Shown: positions 19,884 to 29,440 of the stretch, one piece after another | How positions within the stretch are numbered: position 1 is the stretch's first letter | How the letters are laid out: every line of letters starts with the position of its first letter | Origin: CAWATZ01 sp963784995 | GTDB taxonomy: Bacteria > Planctomycetota > Planctomycetia > Gemmatales > Gemmataceae | DNA: 64,000 bases | NCBI GenBank assembly: GCA_963784995.1 | Contig: CAWATZ010000013.1 | Coordinates: 124,001-188,000 of the forward strand | Direction of reading: 5' to 3' | Translations under genes and position numbers: made by a program | Notes under the pieces: generated by a model | What the model was told of the DNA's origin: nothing | What the model saw: only the letters and a program-made list of their open reading frames with translations | The model's database searches: none

Positions 19884-21081
19884 CTACCGGGCGGCCAGCA
19901 GCACCTCTTCCAGGATGCCGCAGCCCTCGTCCAGTTCGGAATCGGTCAGGTTCATGGCGGGAAGGAGTCGGATCACGCTGCCGTGCGTGCAGTTGACCAG
20001 CAGCCGCCGTTGCAGGCACGCCTGGACGAGCGCCGTCCCCTCGACGGTCAGCTGCAGGCCAATCATGACGCCCTTGACGCGCACTTCGTGGATCAGCGGA
20101 CAGCGGGCCTGGAGCGCTTCCAGTCGCTGCCGGAAATGCTCGCCCAGAACGACCGCTCGTTCGAGGAGCCCTTCTTCTTCGATGGTTTCGATGGTGGCCA
20201 GGGCGGCGGCACAGGCCAGGGGATTGCCGCCAAAGGTGGCGGCGTGCGTCCCCGGTTTCAGCTTCTCGGCCACCTCGGGGCGAGCCAGCAGACCTCCCGC
20301 CGCCACGCCGCCGGCCAGGGCCTTGGCCAGGGTGACGATGTCCGGCTGGACGTTCCAGTGCTGGTGGGCGTACCAGCGGCCGGTCCGACCCATGCCGCTC
20401 TGCACCTCGTCGAAGATCAGCAGCAGCTTGTGCTTGTCGGCCAGCTCGCGCAGTCCTTCCAGGTAGCCGGTCGGCGGCAGGTTGATGCCGCCCTCGCCCT
20501 GGATCGGCTCCAGCAGGATGGCGAAGGTTTCGCTGTCGATCAGCCGGGCCACCGCGTCCAGGTCGCCGAACGGAGCATAGCTGAAGCCGGGCAAGAGCGG
20601 CTCCAGGCCCTGGTGGTACTTGGGCTGGCCGGTGGCGGTGAGGCTGCCCAGGGTCCGGCCGTGAAAGCTGTTGAGCATGCTGATGATCTTGTAGCGGCCC
20701 GGCGTTCCGCGACTGGGGGGCACCGTTGAGCCGGGCCAGCTTGATCGCCGCCTCGTTGGCCTCGGTGCCGCTGTTGCAGAAGAAGCACTGGGCTTTCCAG
20801 CCGCTGCGTTCGCTCAGCGCCTGGGCAAGGTCGCCCTGCGGTTTGGTGTACCAGGTGTTGGGAACGTGGATCAGCGCGCCGACCTGCTCGCGCACCGCCT
20901 CGACCACGCGCGGCGGGCAATGGCCGAGCAGGTCGCAGCCCCAGCCCGGGAAGAAATCGAGGTAGCGATTGCCCTCGTCGTCCCAGACGGAGGAACCCTC
21001 GCCGCGCACCAGGCAGACGGGATAGCGGGTGTAATTGGCGATGACGTAACTCTGAAATTGTTCCAGCGTGGCCGGGTTCAC
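19884..21081 (-). CDS. argD: acetylornithine aminotransferase (frame break at 20715-20720)
   Basis: Class III PLP aminotransferase of arginine synthesis (N-acetylglutamate semialdehyde to N-acetylornithine). The N-terminal frame reads MNPATLEQFQSYVIANYTRY ... CFFCNSGTEANEAAIKLARL; after NGAP the frame shifts by one base and continues RGTPGRYKIISMLNSFHGRT, GEGGINLPP, LLIFDEVQSGMGRTG (PLP-binding Asp) and TLAKALAGG (Schiff-base Lys), to AGCGIL..LLAAR. A run of six G on the plus strand at 20715-20720 is one base too long; five restores one frame of about 398 residues, normal for the family. The start lies 15 bp downstream of the argB stop. Probably a sequencing error, since the rest is fully conserved. 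Confidence 0.92.
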
Positions 21082-21096
21082 GGTCGGACTCCTCGC

Positions 21097-21979
21097 TCAT
21101 TCTCCCAGGACGATCTCGGTGCCGATGCCCCGATGCGTGTAAATCTCCAGCAGCAGAGCGTGCCTCTGCCGGCCATCGATCACGTGCGTCTTGCGGACAC
21201 CGCTCTTGAGGCTGTCCAGGCAGGCCTCGACCTTGGGGATCATCCCGCTGTCGATGATGCCGCGCTCGATCAGGTCCTTGCAACCGTCCGCGTCGAGGCT
21301 GGGCAGGAGCGAGTCGGGATCGTGGCGGTCCAGCAGGATGCCGGGCGTGTCGGTGAGCAGCACCAGCTTCTCCGCGTTCAGTGCGGCGGCCACGGCCGCG
21401 GCGGCAGTGTCGGCATTGACGTTGAGCCAGCCGCCGGTTTGTTCGTCGATAGCCAGCGACGGGATGACCGGCACAACCCGGCCGGCGCAGAAGTCCTGGA
21501 TCATGCCGCTCCTCGACCTGGGTGACCTCGCCAACCCGGCCCAGATCGACTGGCCCTTCCGGTCCGGGGAGCGTCAGCCGCCGACCAAACAGGGCTTGCA
21601 GTGAGCCGGTGTGCAGCCCGACGGCCCGGCCGCCCAGCTGGCGGATCTGGGCAACGATGCCGGCGTTGGTGTCGTTCAGGAGGGTCTCGACCACGATGCG
21701 GAGCGTGTCGGCGTCGGTGTAGCGCCGGCCCTGGATCTTGCGGGGATCGAGGCCGGCCGCGGCCATGGCCCGATCGATGGATTTGCCGCCGCCGTGGACC
21801 AGCACCGGCCGCATCCCGGCCGTTTCCATGAAGATGACGTCTTGCAGAGTGGAGCGCAGCGCGTCGAGATCCTCCATGGCGCTTCCGCCCAGCTTGATGA
21901 CCGTCAAGCGATCGCGAAAAGTGCGGATGTAACTGAGGGCTTCAATCAGGGCTTCGACTTTGCGGATGGCCTCGTTCAT
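21097..21979 (-). CDS. argB: acetylglutamate kinase (frame break near 21505-21520)
   Basis: Amino-acid kinase family; phosphorylates N-acetylglutamate, the second committed step of arginine synthesis. The N-terminal frame contains TVIKLGGSAMED, VLVHGGGKSID and DADTLRIVVETLLNDTNAGI. After GEVTQVE the frame shifts by one base and continues MIQDFCAGRVVPVIPSLAID, LNVNADTAAAAVAAAL, LVLLTDTPGILLD, GMIPKVEACLDSL and GTEIVLGE. One extra base within 21505-21520 accounts for the break; the repaired length is about 293 residues, as expected. First gene of the argB-argD-argF run. A 51-bp perfect palindrome lies 23 bp upstream of the start. Confidence 0.92.
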
Positions 21980-22001
21980 CGCGTTTCGTCTGCTCCAACA
22001 T

Positions 22002-22052
22002 AAGCCCGGAGCGCCAGCGACGGGACCATCCCGTCGCTGGCGCTCCGGGCTT
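22002..22052. repeat. 51-bp perfect palindrome upstream of argB
   Basis: Arms of 24 bp (22002-22025 and 22029-22052; AAGCCCGGAGCGCCAGCGAC...) with a 3-nt loop and no mismatch. It lies in the 247-bp region between divergent argB and the kinase gene, so it is not a terminator for either and may affect promoter activity. The inner AGCGACGG core resembles that of the element at 38891-38949. Confidence 0.92.
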
Positions 22053-22226
22053 GTGCCAGATTGGGGAAAACACCTATTCTAAACCACCACCCAGGCTTGT
22101 CAATGGAAGGCAAAAGAAGGTTGTGGGAAGCCGGCAACTCCCGTTGCCATCTCTCGGCACAAGGCTTTACGATGAAAGGAATCCCCTCGCACCACAATCT
22201 CGACACGGTCGGCAACAGGTGAAGCC

Positions 22227-24138
22227 ATGCTGGTGGGTAAAGAAGTCGGACAATTCAAGATCGACAAGGAGCTGGGCAGCGGCGCGATGGGTGCGGTCTA
22301 TCGCGGCATCTACGCCAAGACCGGCCAGAAGGTGGCCATCAAAATCATGGCTCCCAGCCTGGCCACCAACCCCCAATCGATCCGCCGCTTCGAGCGCGAG
22401 GCCAGCATCCTCAAGCAGCTGAACCATCCCAACATCGTGCGCTTCTACGGGACCGGCAAGTATGACAACATGCGCTATTACGCGATGGAGTACATCGAGG
22501 GCGAACCGCTCGACAGGGTCATGGCCCGCCGCGGCCGGATGACCTGGGAAGAGGTGGTCGCCCTCGGTCAGCAGCTGTGCGCCGCCCTGCAGCACGCTCA
22601 CGACAAGGGCGTGATCCATCGCGACCTGAAACCGTCCAACCTGATGATCCTGCGCGACGGCACCCTCAAACTGACCGATTTCGGCATCGCCAAGGACATC
22701 GACGTTACCCAGCTGACCGAGCAAAACTGCACCGTGGGCACGGCCGCGTACATGTCGCCGGAGCAGTGCAAGGGCGAGCGCGACCTGACCTCCAAATCGG
22801 ACCTCTATTCGCTGGGCGTGGTCTTCTACGAGCTGCTGACCGGGCGCAAGCCGTTCATCGCCGACAATGCGATGGACATGTTCATGCTCCACGTCCAGGG
22901 CAAGCTGGAAATGAGGCCGCAGCAGAAGGTGTACGACATCCCGGTCTGGCTGGACAACCTGGTCTGCCAGCTGCTGGAGAAGAAGCCGGAACATCGGCCC
23001 TTCAGTGCCGCCACGGTGGCCAACGCCCTGAACACGATCCAGGAGAAGGTCGAGGCCCAGCACAGTGCCGGGGTCGATCGGGCCCGGAAACGGCGCGTCG
23101 ATCGGCTGAGCAACCAACCCCAGCCGGTGGAGGAAACCGAGCGCGACGTGGTGCGGACCCTGGCGGGCAAGAAAAGCAAGAAAAAGAAGGGGACGCCCTT
23201 TTACCGCACCGGCTGGTTTGTCGGCCTGAGCGTGGCTGGCGCTCCTGACCGGGTTCAGTCTGCTGCTATGGATGCTGCTGGGGCCGCCCTCGCCGGAAAC
23301 TCTCTATGAGCGGGCCCGGAAGCTGATGGAGTCGAAGAATCCCGAGGACTGGGACCGAGCCAGGGAAGGCCCGATCAACACCTACCTGGCGAGCTATGCC
23401 AGCCGGCCTGGAGAACAGACTGCGCAGATACGGCGGTGGCAAGGGGAAATCGACGTCAAAAAGAACGAGCTGTTACTGCAAAACTACCTCAGCAAGAAGG
23501 GCAGGGCCATCAAGTTCGCCGCCAACAACGACGCCGAGAAAATGGGTTTCCAGGGCATCGACGCCGAGGAAGAGGGCAACCTGAAAGAAGCAGCCACGGT
23601 CTGGGAGAAAATGAAGGAGAAGTTCGGCATGGGCTCGGGCTATTCGTCCTGGGGCCGGCTGGCCGAGAATCATTTGCAGCAACTGGAGAAGATCAAGGCC
23701 CAGGAGCTGAGCTTCCACAAGAAGTACGACGCGTTGCTCGAACAGGGCAAGGCAGCCGAGCCGGGTTTCCCGACCGAAGAAGAGAGGGACACGTTCCGCG
23801 CCTTCTGGTACGAGTGGTTCGGCGATCCCTTCATGGCCCAGCGGCGCTTCAAGGACCTGCGCGAGCAGTATGCCAAAGACCCCGACAAACGCTTCTGGGC
23901 CGTCCTGGCCGCCGGCAAGGACCGCGAGTTGAAGAAACGCCTCGATGAGAACCCCGACGCCGAAAAAAAACGGAGTGACGTGGTCCAGAAGAAACTGGAC
24001 GAGGCCGGCAGTCCGACCACCAAGCGAGACAGGGCGTATGGGATTTACTTCAGCATCAGGGTGCTTTACGAGAAGGAAGTGAGCATGGAGCCCTTCGTGA
24101 AGCAGGCCGAGGCCGAGCTCAAGAGGTTGAGCCGGTGA
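22227..24138 (+). CDS. membrane serine/threonine protein kinase (frame break near 23231-23240)
   Basis: Hanks-type kinase domain at residues 10-270: glycine loop LGSGAMGAVY, ATP lysine K39 (VAIKI), catalytic loop HRDLKPSN (D133), DFG at 151-153, activation-segment end GTAAYMSPEQ. A juxtamembrane basic stretch (KKSKKKKG) precedes a membrane helix whose two halves lie in different frames: WFVGLSV in the first, LALLTGFSLLLWMLLG in the second. One extra base at 23231-23240 explains this. The external part (about 290 residues) is charged and helical, without a recognised sensor domain. Repaired length about 636 residues. The next gene overlaps its stop (GTGA), so they are translationally coupled. 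Confidence 0.92.
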
Positions 24139-25238
24139 GCAGCGGATCATTGGAAGCCAGCCCGCCGCCGGTTACAATGCCTTGTATGGAACGGCGCATT
24201 CGCTGGGCATTCTGGCTGAAGGTGTTGCTGCTGCTGATCGTCCTGATCGGGGTCGGGCTGTTTTTTGCCCACGTCCTGACCAGCGCCGAGCTGCAAGCGA
24301 CCGATCGCTCTCGCTCCCCAGGCCAGATCCTGTGGCACCAGTTCACCTCCGCCCGGCCCCTTGACCTGGCAGCCAGTGCCGGCCTGTACTTGCTCGGACT
24401 CGCTTTCCCGGCCCTGTTCTGGCTGCTGCTGCTCCACAAGTCCGGGGAACCGCTGCCCTGGCTGACCGCCTTCCGCGCCTACTACCTCAGCCACCTGGGC
24501 AAGTACGCTCCGCTGGGCAAGGGGTTCGCCTTGCTGGTGCGCGTGACCCTGTCGTCCTCGGCCGGCGTCCGGGCGGGGACGGCGGCGGTGACCGGGGCTT
24601 ACGAGACCCTGACCATGATGGCGGCAGGCGCTCTGCTGGCCGTGGTGGTCGTGGTCTGGCAGGTGGAGGCGGCCGAGGGTCTGTTCTGGCGGGCCCTGGG
24701 TCTGCTGGCCCTGGCGGGAATCCCGCTCCTGCCGGGCGTCTTCAACCGCCTGATCAAGCCGCTCGCCGGCCGATTCCTGAGCAGCGCCTCCTGGCCCAAA
24801 CCCGGAGTCGGCGTCCTGCTGCTGGGGCTGCTGCTGATGGGCCTGTGCTGGACCTTGCTCGGCGCGAGCCTCGCCCTGGTGATCCAGGCCCTGCAACCCG
24901 AGCGGCTGGCTTCACCCTTGACAGAGGTGTTCCGCTATACCGCCTACGTCGCGGTGTCCTACGTTGCCGGTTTCGTGGCCGCGACGCCCGGCGGCCTGGG
25001 TGTGCGAGAGCTGTTCCTCCAGCAGATGCTCGCTCCCCAGCTCGGTCTCCGAGCCATTCTCGTGGTGCTGCTGGTCCGCGTCCTGTGGACGGTCGCCGAG
25101 CTGCTCATGGCCGCCCTGCTGTACCTGGTGCCGGTCCAACCCGTTCCCGGCGAGCGGCGCGGCGTAAGCCCGCCGGTGGAAGCGGAACACCGGCGGGCTT
25201 ACGCCGCGCCGCTCGCCTGCGAAAAACCTGACTCTTGA
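24135..25238 (+). CDS. UPF0104/lysylphosphatidylglycerol-synthase-type integral membrane protein (flippase-like)
   Basis: 367 residues with about eight membrane helices. Motifs of the LPG synthase membrane region/UPF0104 family are present: FRAYYLSHLGKYAPLGKG, GAYETLTMMAAGALL, and the C-terminal VAATPGGLGVRELFL. Such proteins are proposed lipid or lipid-linked-sugar flippases. Start taken as GTG 24135, which overlaps the kinase TGA and has AAGAGG 8 bases upstream; ATG at 24177 or 24186 is possible. The last 30 residues (PGERRGVSPPVEAEHRRAYA...) are coded by the palindrome at 25149-25217, so the native C-terminus was probably replaced by the insertion. The GT2 gene follows 27 bp later. Confidence 0.82.
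   Translation: MSSGSLEASPPPVTMPCMERRIRWAFWLKVLLLLIVLIGVGLFFAHVLTSAELQATDRSRSPGQILWHQFTSARPLDLAASAGLYLLGLAFPALFWLLLLHKSGEPLPWLTAFRAYYLSHLGKYAPLGKGFALLVRVTLSSSAGVRAGTAAVTGAYETLTMMAAGALLAVVVVVWQVEAAEGLFWRALGLLALAGIPLLPGVFNRLIKPLAGRFLSSASWPKPGVGVLLLGLLLMGLCWTLLGASLALVIQALQPERLASPLTEVFRYTAYVAVSYVAGFVAATPGGLGVRELFLQQMLAPQLGLRAILVVLLVRVLWTVAELLMAALLYLVPVQPVPGERRGVSPPVEAEHRRAYAAPLACEKPDS
25149..25217. repeat. perfect palindrome forming the C-terminus of the flippase-like gene
   Basis: Arms of 30 bp (25149-25178 and 25188-25217; GGCGAGCGGCGCGGCGTAAG...) with a 9-nt loop and no mismatch. It is read in frame as the C-terminal tail of the membrane protein, 21 bp before its stop. Confidence 0.93.
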
Positions 25239-25265
25239 CAACTGACTCCCGAGCCGCTGTGTCCC

Positions 25266-26300
25266 ATGCTCTCCGTCGTCATTCCGGTCTGCAACGAACG
25301 CGAAAGTCTCGACCAGCTCTTTGCCGAGATCACTGCCGTGGCCCGCGCGGAGAAGCTGGAGCTGGAGATCGTCTTCGTCGATGACGGCAGCAAGGACGGC
25401 TCGTGGGAGGTGATCCGCGAGCTGGCCGGCAAACATCACGAGGTCCACGGCATCCGCTTTCGCCGCAACTTTGGCAAGGCCGCAGCCCTCGCCGCGGGCT
25501 TCCGCCAGGCCCGGGGCGAGTGCGTGATGACTCTCGACGCCGACTTGCAGGACGACCCTGCCGAGATCCCGCGCTTCCTCAAGGCCCTGGAGGGCGTTGG
25601 CGTGGAGCAAGGGGCTTCTGATTCATCGTTTCGCGCTGGGCCAACTGAGCGCGAAACGATGAATCAGAAGAAGCTGGACGTGATCAGCGGCTGGAAGCGC
25701 CGCCGGCTCGACCCCTGGCACAAGGTCGGCCCCAGCCGGGTCTTCAACTGGTTGGTCAGCCGGATCACCGGAGTCCGGCTGCACGACCACAATTGCGGCA
25801 TGAAAGCCTACCGGGCCGAGGTGCTGCGCGAGATCCGCCTCTATGGCGAGCTGCATCGCTTCATCCCGGTGCTGGCCGCCGCCCGCGGCTTCCGCGTCGG
25901 CGAGATCGTCATCAACCATCGGCCGCGCCGCTTTGGCCAGTCCAAGTACGGCGTCAAGCGCTTTGTGAAGGGCTTTCTGGACCTGCTGACGGTGAAGTTC
26001 CTGACCGGCTACGGCCAGCGGCCGCAACACTTGCTGGGCAGCCTGGGACTGATCAGTTTCTTGCTGGGGAACGTGGGCCTGGTGTATCTGGCCGTGACCT
26101 GGGTGATCTACAACCTGGGGTACTGGCCTGCAGCTTTTGGAGTGTACCAACCCCTGCACGAACGGCCCCTGGTGCTTTACTCCGTCGCCGCCCTCCTGCT
26201 GGGGGCGCAGATGATGTCGATCGGCTTCCTTGCCGAGCTGATCACCGCTTACCAGGGCAAGGAGGAAGACACTTACAGCATCGCCGAGAAGACTGAATAG
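25266..26300 (+). CDS. GT2 glycosyltransferase (dolichyl/polyprenyl-phosphate mannosyltransferase-like) with palindromic insertion
   Basis: 344 residues. GT2 core: LSVVIPVCNERESLDQLF, IVFVDDGSKDGS, LDADLQDDPAEIPRFL (DxD-type metal site), SGWKRRRLDPWHK, PSRVFNWLVSRITGVRLHDH-NCGMKAYR, then two C-terminal helices (GLISFLLGNVGLVYLAVTWV and LYSVAALLLGAQMMSIGFLA). This fits membrane polyprenyl-phosphate glycosyltransferases of the DPM1/GtrB kind. In relatives, the FLK-LEE segment runs straight into LDVVSGWK; here about 20 extra residues (ASDSSFRAGPTERETMNQKK) are coded by the palindrome at 25615-25670. The reading frame is kept and all catalytic motifs survive. The GT39-like gene lies 212 bp downstream. 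Confidence 0.9.
   Translation: MLSVVIPVCNERESLDQLFAEITAVARAEKLELEIVFVDDGSKDGSWEVIRELAGKHHEVHGIRFRRNFGKAAALAAGFRQARGECVMTLDADLQDDPAEIPRFLKALEGVGVEQGASDSSFRAGPTERETMNQKKLDVISGWKRRRLDPWHKVGPSRVFNWLVSRITGVRLHDHNCGMKAYRAEVLREIRLYGELHRFIPVLAAARGFRVGEIVINHRPRRFGQSKYGVKRFVKGFLDLLTVKFLTGYGQRPQHLLGSLGLISFLLGNVGLVYLAVTWVIYNLGYWPAAFGVYQPLHERPLVLYSVAALLLGAQMMSIGFLAELITAYQGKEEDTYSIAEKTE
25615..25670. repeat. perfect palindrome inserted within a GT2 catalytic domain
   Basis: Arms of 23 bp (25615-25637 and 25648-25670; CTTCTGATTCATCGTTTCGC...) with a 10-nt loop and no mismatch. Less GC-rich than the surrounding gene. It interrupts a conserved part of the glycosyltransferase without breaking the frame. Confidence 0.93.
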
Positions 26301-26323
26301 TGATTGGGGAGTGAGGCAAACGA

Positions 26324-26478
26324 GAGCAAGAGTAAGATGAAGAGGAAGAGTAGGAAGAGGATTAAGAGAAAGATGAAGAGTAAGAGTAGGAAGGTGGCGG
26401 GCGCGTGGAGTCCTACTCTTGCTCTTGCTCTTTCTCTTAATCCTCTTCCTACTCTTCCTCTTCATCTTTCTCTTGCTC
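26324..26478. repeat. polypurine/polypyrimidine long palindrome
   Basis: Arms of 50 bp (26324-26373 and 26429-26478) match at 49 of 50 positions, and an inner segment (GAAGAGTAAGAGTAGGA near 26375-26391, partner near 26410-26426) extends the stem. The left arm is almost pure A/G, the right almost pure C/T. It fills most of the gap between the GT2 and GT39-like genes. Composition is unlike every neighbour. Confidence 0.9.
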
Positions 26479-26512
26479 CTCTTCCTCTCCTCTCTGACCT
26501 CTGAGAACGATC

Positions 26513-28182
26513 ATGACTCCCGACCTGCGTCGTCAACTGACCAACCTGGTGATCCTGACCGCCTTCGGCATGGCCGTCGGCCGGATCCTCTCGGCGGAGC
26601 TGCTCCTGGAACCGAGCCTGCATCGGGGCCCGAAAGAAACCGTGGAATCCGCCCCGACCAAACGCACCTGGCCCGGGACGCGCCCCCGCCGATGCCGACC
26701 TTCAGCTCCAACGACCGAGCCCGCTGGGCCACCGTCCGCGCCCTGGTCGATGAAGGAACCTTTGTTGTGGGACGGCGCGATCGGAACGTGGTGCTGGCCG
26801 GCGCCGTGGGCCCCCTGGGAGCGACAAACGTCCTTGAGGCGGCCGCGCTCTACGAGGCCGGCTACCGCCAGCGCATCAGCAAGGAAAGCAACACCGGCAT
26901 TGTCTTCGATGACGAATGGGGCACGGTGGACAAGGTGCTGCACCCGGGCCGGCTGGAGTTTTATTCGACCAAGCCGCCGCTGCTGTCGGTGCTGGTGGCC
27001 GGCGAATACTGGCTGCTGAAGAAGACCACCGGCTGGACGCTCACGGAGCAGCCGGACCGCGTCGTCCGCATCATCCTGCTGACCATCAACGCCCTGCCGC
27101 TGCTGCTCTACCTCGGCCTGCTGGCCCGGCTGCTGGAGCGAGCCAGAGCCTCGGAATGGAGCCGGTTCTTCATCCTGACTTGTGCTGCCTTCGGCACCCT
27201 GGTCGCGCCGTTCCTGATCACCTTCAACAACCACACCGTCGGCACCTTTAGCTGCATCGTGGCCACCTGGGCCATCTGCCGGATCGCGGAAACGCCCGTA
27301 CCGCGCCGTGGCCTCTGGCTGGCCCTGCTCGCCGGCCTGGCGGCGGGCTTTACCGCCACTTGCGACCTGCCGGGATTGGCCCTGGCGGGGTGCCTGCTCC
27401 TGGTCCTGGCTGTCCTCGCCTTCCGCGCCGGGTCTTCGCTACCCCTGTTCCGGACGCTCCTGGTGTACAGCGTGGGCGTGGCCGTGCCGCTGCTGGCCCA
27501 GGTTCTGCTCAACGTCGCCGTCCTCGGCTCCACGGGCGAAGAAAGTGGGCCGTGGTACAAGCAAGTTACCGACGCGGCGAAGCGCGGCATGGGAGGCGCC
27601 TACGGCGAGTTTGGCGGGCCGTGGTACAAATACGAGGGCAGCCACTGGGCCCGCGAGCCGATTCCGGGACAGAAGCGGCGCGGCATCGATTTCGCCAGAG
27701 AACACGAAACCCGCACAACCTACGCCCTGCACCTGCTGGTGGGCCATCACGGCATCTTCTCGCTGACGCCGGTTACTTTCCTGACCGTGGCGGGAGTCGC
27801 AATGGGATTGTGCCGCAGGAGGAAACCGAGTGACAAAGCGGCGATCCTTGCGGCGAATGGTGAGACGGAAAAGCCCTTGCCCTACTTCCTCTTTCCCCTG
27901 ACGGCGGTCGTGTCGCTGGTGGTCGTCGGTTTCTACCTCTGGAAAAGCGACAACTACGGCGGCTGGACTGCCGGACCGCGCTGGCTGATGTGGCTGACGC
28001 CGTTGTGGCTGCTGACCATGCTCCCGGCCGCTGACTTCTGCGCCCGGCGTCGCTGGGGCCGGGCCCTGGCGGGCGTGCTGCTGGTGCTTTCGGTGCTGTC
28101 GGCCAGCTTCGCGGCCTGGAACCCCTGGCGGCACCCGTGGATCTACCGCTGGCTCGACAGTCAGGGCTTGATCCCCTACTGA
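26513..28182 (+). CDS. GT39/PMT-like integral membrane glycosyltransferase (frame break within 26661-26692)
   Basis: Starts MTPDLRRQLTNLVILTAFGM at 26513; after RTWPGTR the frame changes and continues PMPTFSSNDRARWATVRALV, VVGRRDRNVV, FYSTKPPLLSVLVAGEYWLL (the conserved K-PP motif of ArnT/PMT-type enzymes), then about ten membrane helices and FYLWKSDNYGGWTAGPRWLM. One base is missing between 26661 and 26692. Repaired length about 556 residues. The long external D/E-containing first loop and STKPPL motif support a lipid-linked sugar transferase of the GT39/GT83 superfamily, but acceptor and donor are unknown. It belongs with the upstream GT2 and flippase-like genes in a probable cell-envelope glycosylation group. 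Confidence 0.8.
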
Positions 28183-28210
28183 GGTCTTCTTGCACTGCGA
28201 AGGCACTGGC

Positions 28211-29312
28211 ATGTCCAACATCTTCTCGCGACCCGAGACGTACAGCGAGACCTTTCCTTCGACTCCACCGGAGTTCCTGGCTCCTCCGCCCAGACCGCGG
28301 CCCACCCCGGGATTTTTCGGAGGCGCTGGGCTGGTGTCTGCTCTTCGTCGGGACGACGCAAGTCCCCGGGGCGTTCGTGGCTACCGCCGTGCTGATCTTG
28401 CTGATGGTAGTCGCCCCGGGGATGATCCAACGCGGCACAATGGACGTCCACGAGGTCATGCACAGTCCCGGCATGGCCGTCGCACTGGCGGTGTCGCTGG
28501 CCTTCACTCAGTTCCTGGTGATTGGCTTTTCCCTGCTGGTGATCTGGCTGCGCGTCGGTCCGGACTGGATGCGCAAACTCAGTTTGCGGTTGCCGGCGCT
28601 GCGCCACATCCTGCTGGTGCTGGCGGCCTTCCCTGCAATGTGGCTGTTCAGCGAGGCGAGTTACGCTCTGTTACAGCGGGTCTTGCCCTCGATGGGCGTG
28701 GGCGACGTGGTTGGGGTCTTCACCCACTGGCCCTGGCAGGCGGCGGTGCTGATCATCGGTCTGGGACCGGGGATTGGCGAGGAATTGTGGTGCCGGGGAT
28801 TTCTGGGACAGGGGCTGGTCGGGCGCTATGGGGCCTTCCTCGGCATTGTGTTCAGTTCCTTCTTCTTCGGCCTGATCCACGTCGATCCGTGCCAGGGGGC
28901 GATGGCGATGCTGATGGGGTTGTGGCTGCACTACACCTACCTGATGACGCGGTCGCTCTGCGTCCCGATGCTGCTGCATTTCCTGAACAATACGGTGTCG
29001 GTGGTGCTGCCCCGCTGGGAGCTGGGCGCCCGGCTGGACGCGGTGATGACGGAGCAGGTGCCCGTGTTTCTGCTCCTTGCCACGCTTCCCTTGCTGCTCA
29101 TGGTGGGGTTGGCCCTTTACCAGAGCCGGTGCCGATTGACCAATCCCCTGGGCGGCCTGACGGACTGGCCGGCGGTGCAGACACCGCCTCCGGAAAGTGG
29201 ACAGACGGTGGTTTCCCAGCCGCTTTCCGGCAAAGTGCTGCTCGGGGTCGTCCTGGTCCTGGTGCTGTTCGGACTGATGTTTTACTTCTCTCTGGCAGGC
29301 AAGACTTCGTGA
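28211..29312 (+). CDS. CPBP family intramembrane glutamic endopeptidase (frame break at 28313-28317)
   Basis: The start MSNIFSRPETYSETFPSTPP at 28211 lies in one frame; from EALGWCLLFVGTTQ onward the gene is in the next. Shortening the T5 run at 28313-28317 by one base restores a single 366-residue protein. CPBP (Abi/Rce1-like) motifs are intact: GIGEELWCRGFLGQ (EExxxR), FFFGLIHVD (FxxxH) and LHFLNNTVS. Seven or more membrane helices; the protease active site lies in the membrane. These proteins process prenylated or membrane peptides in some systems; the substrate here is unknown. 28 bp after the GT39-like stop. Confidence 0.87.
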
Positions 29313-29440
29313 CGCCGGGAGGAGCCGGCCATCACAACTGCTCTGGACTTTTCCCGTCCCGGATGCCATTTTCGCGCTGCTTCACGGATCGTCTCCAGGG
29401 AAGCCGGGATTCGCACGGACTGAGCAGGAGGACAGGCCCA

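Noticed and set aside
26304..26504. Small Lys/Arg/Ser ORF in the polypurine tract
   Set aside because: Product of the low-complexity palindrome; no ribosome-binding site and no protein-like pattern.
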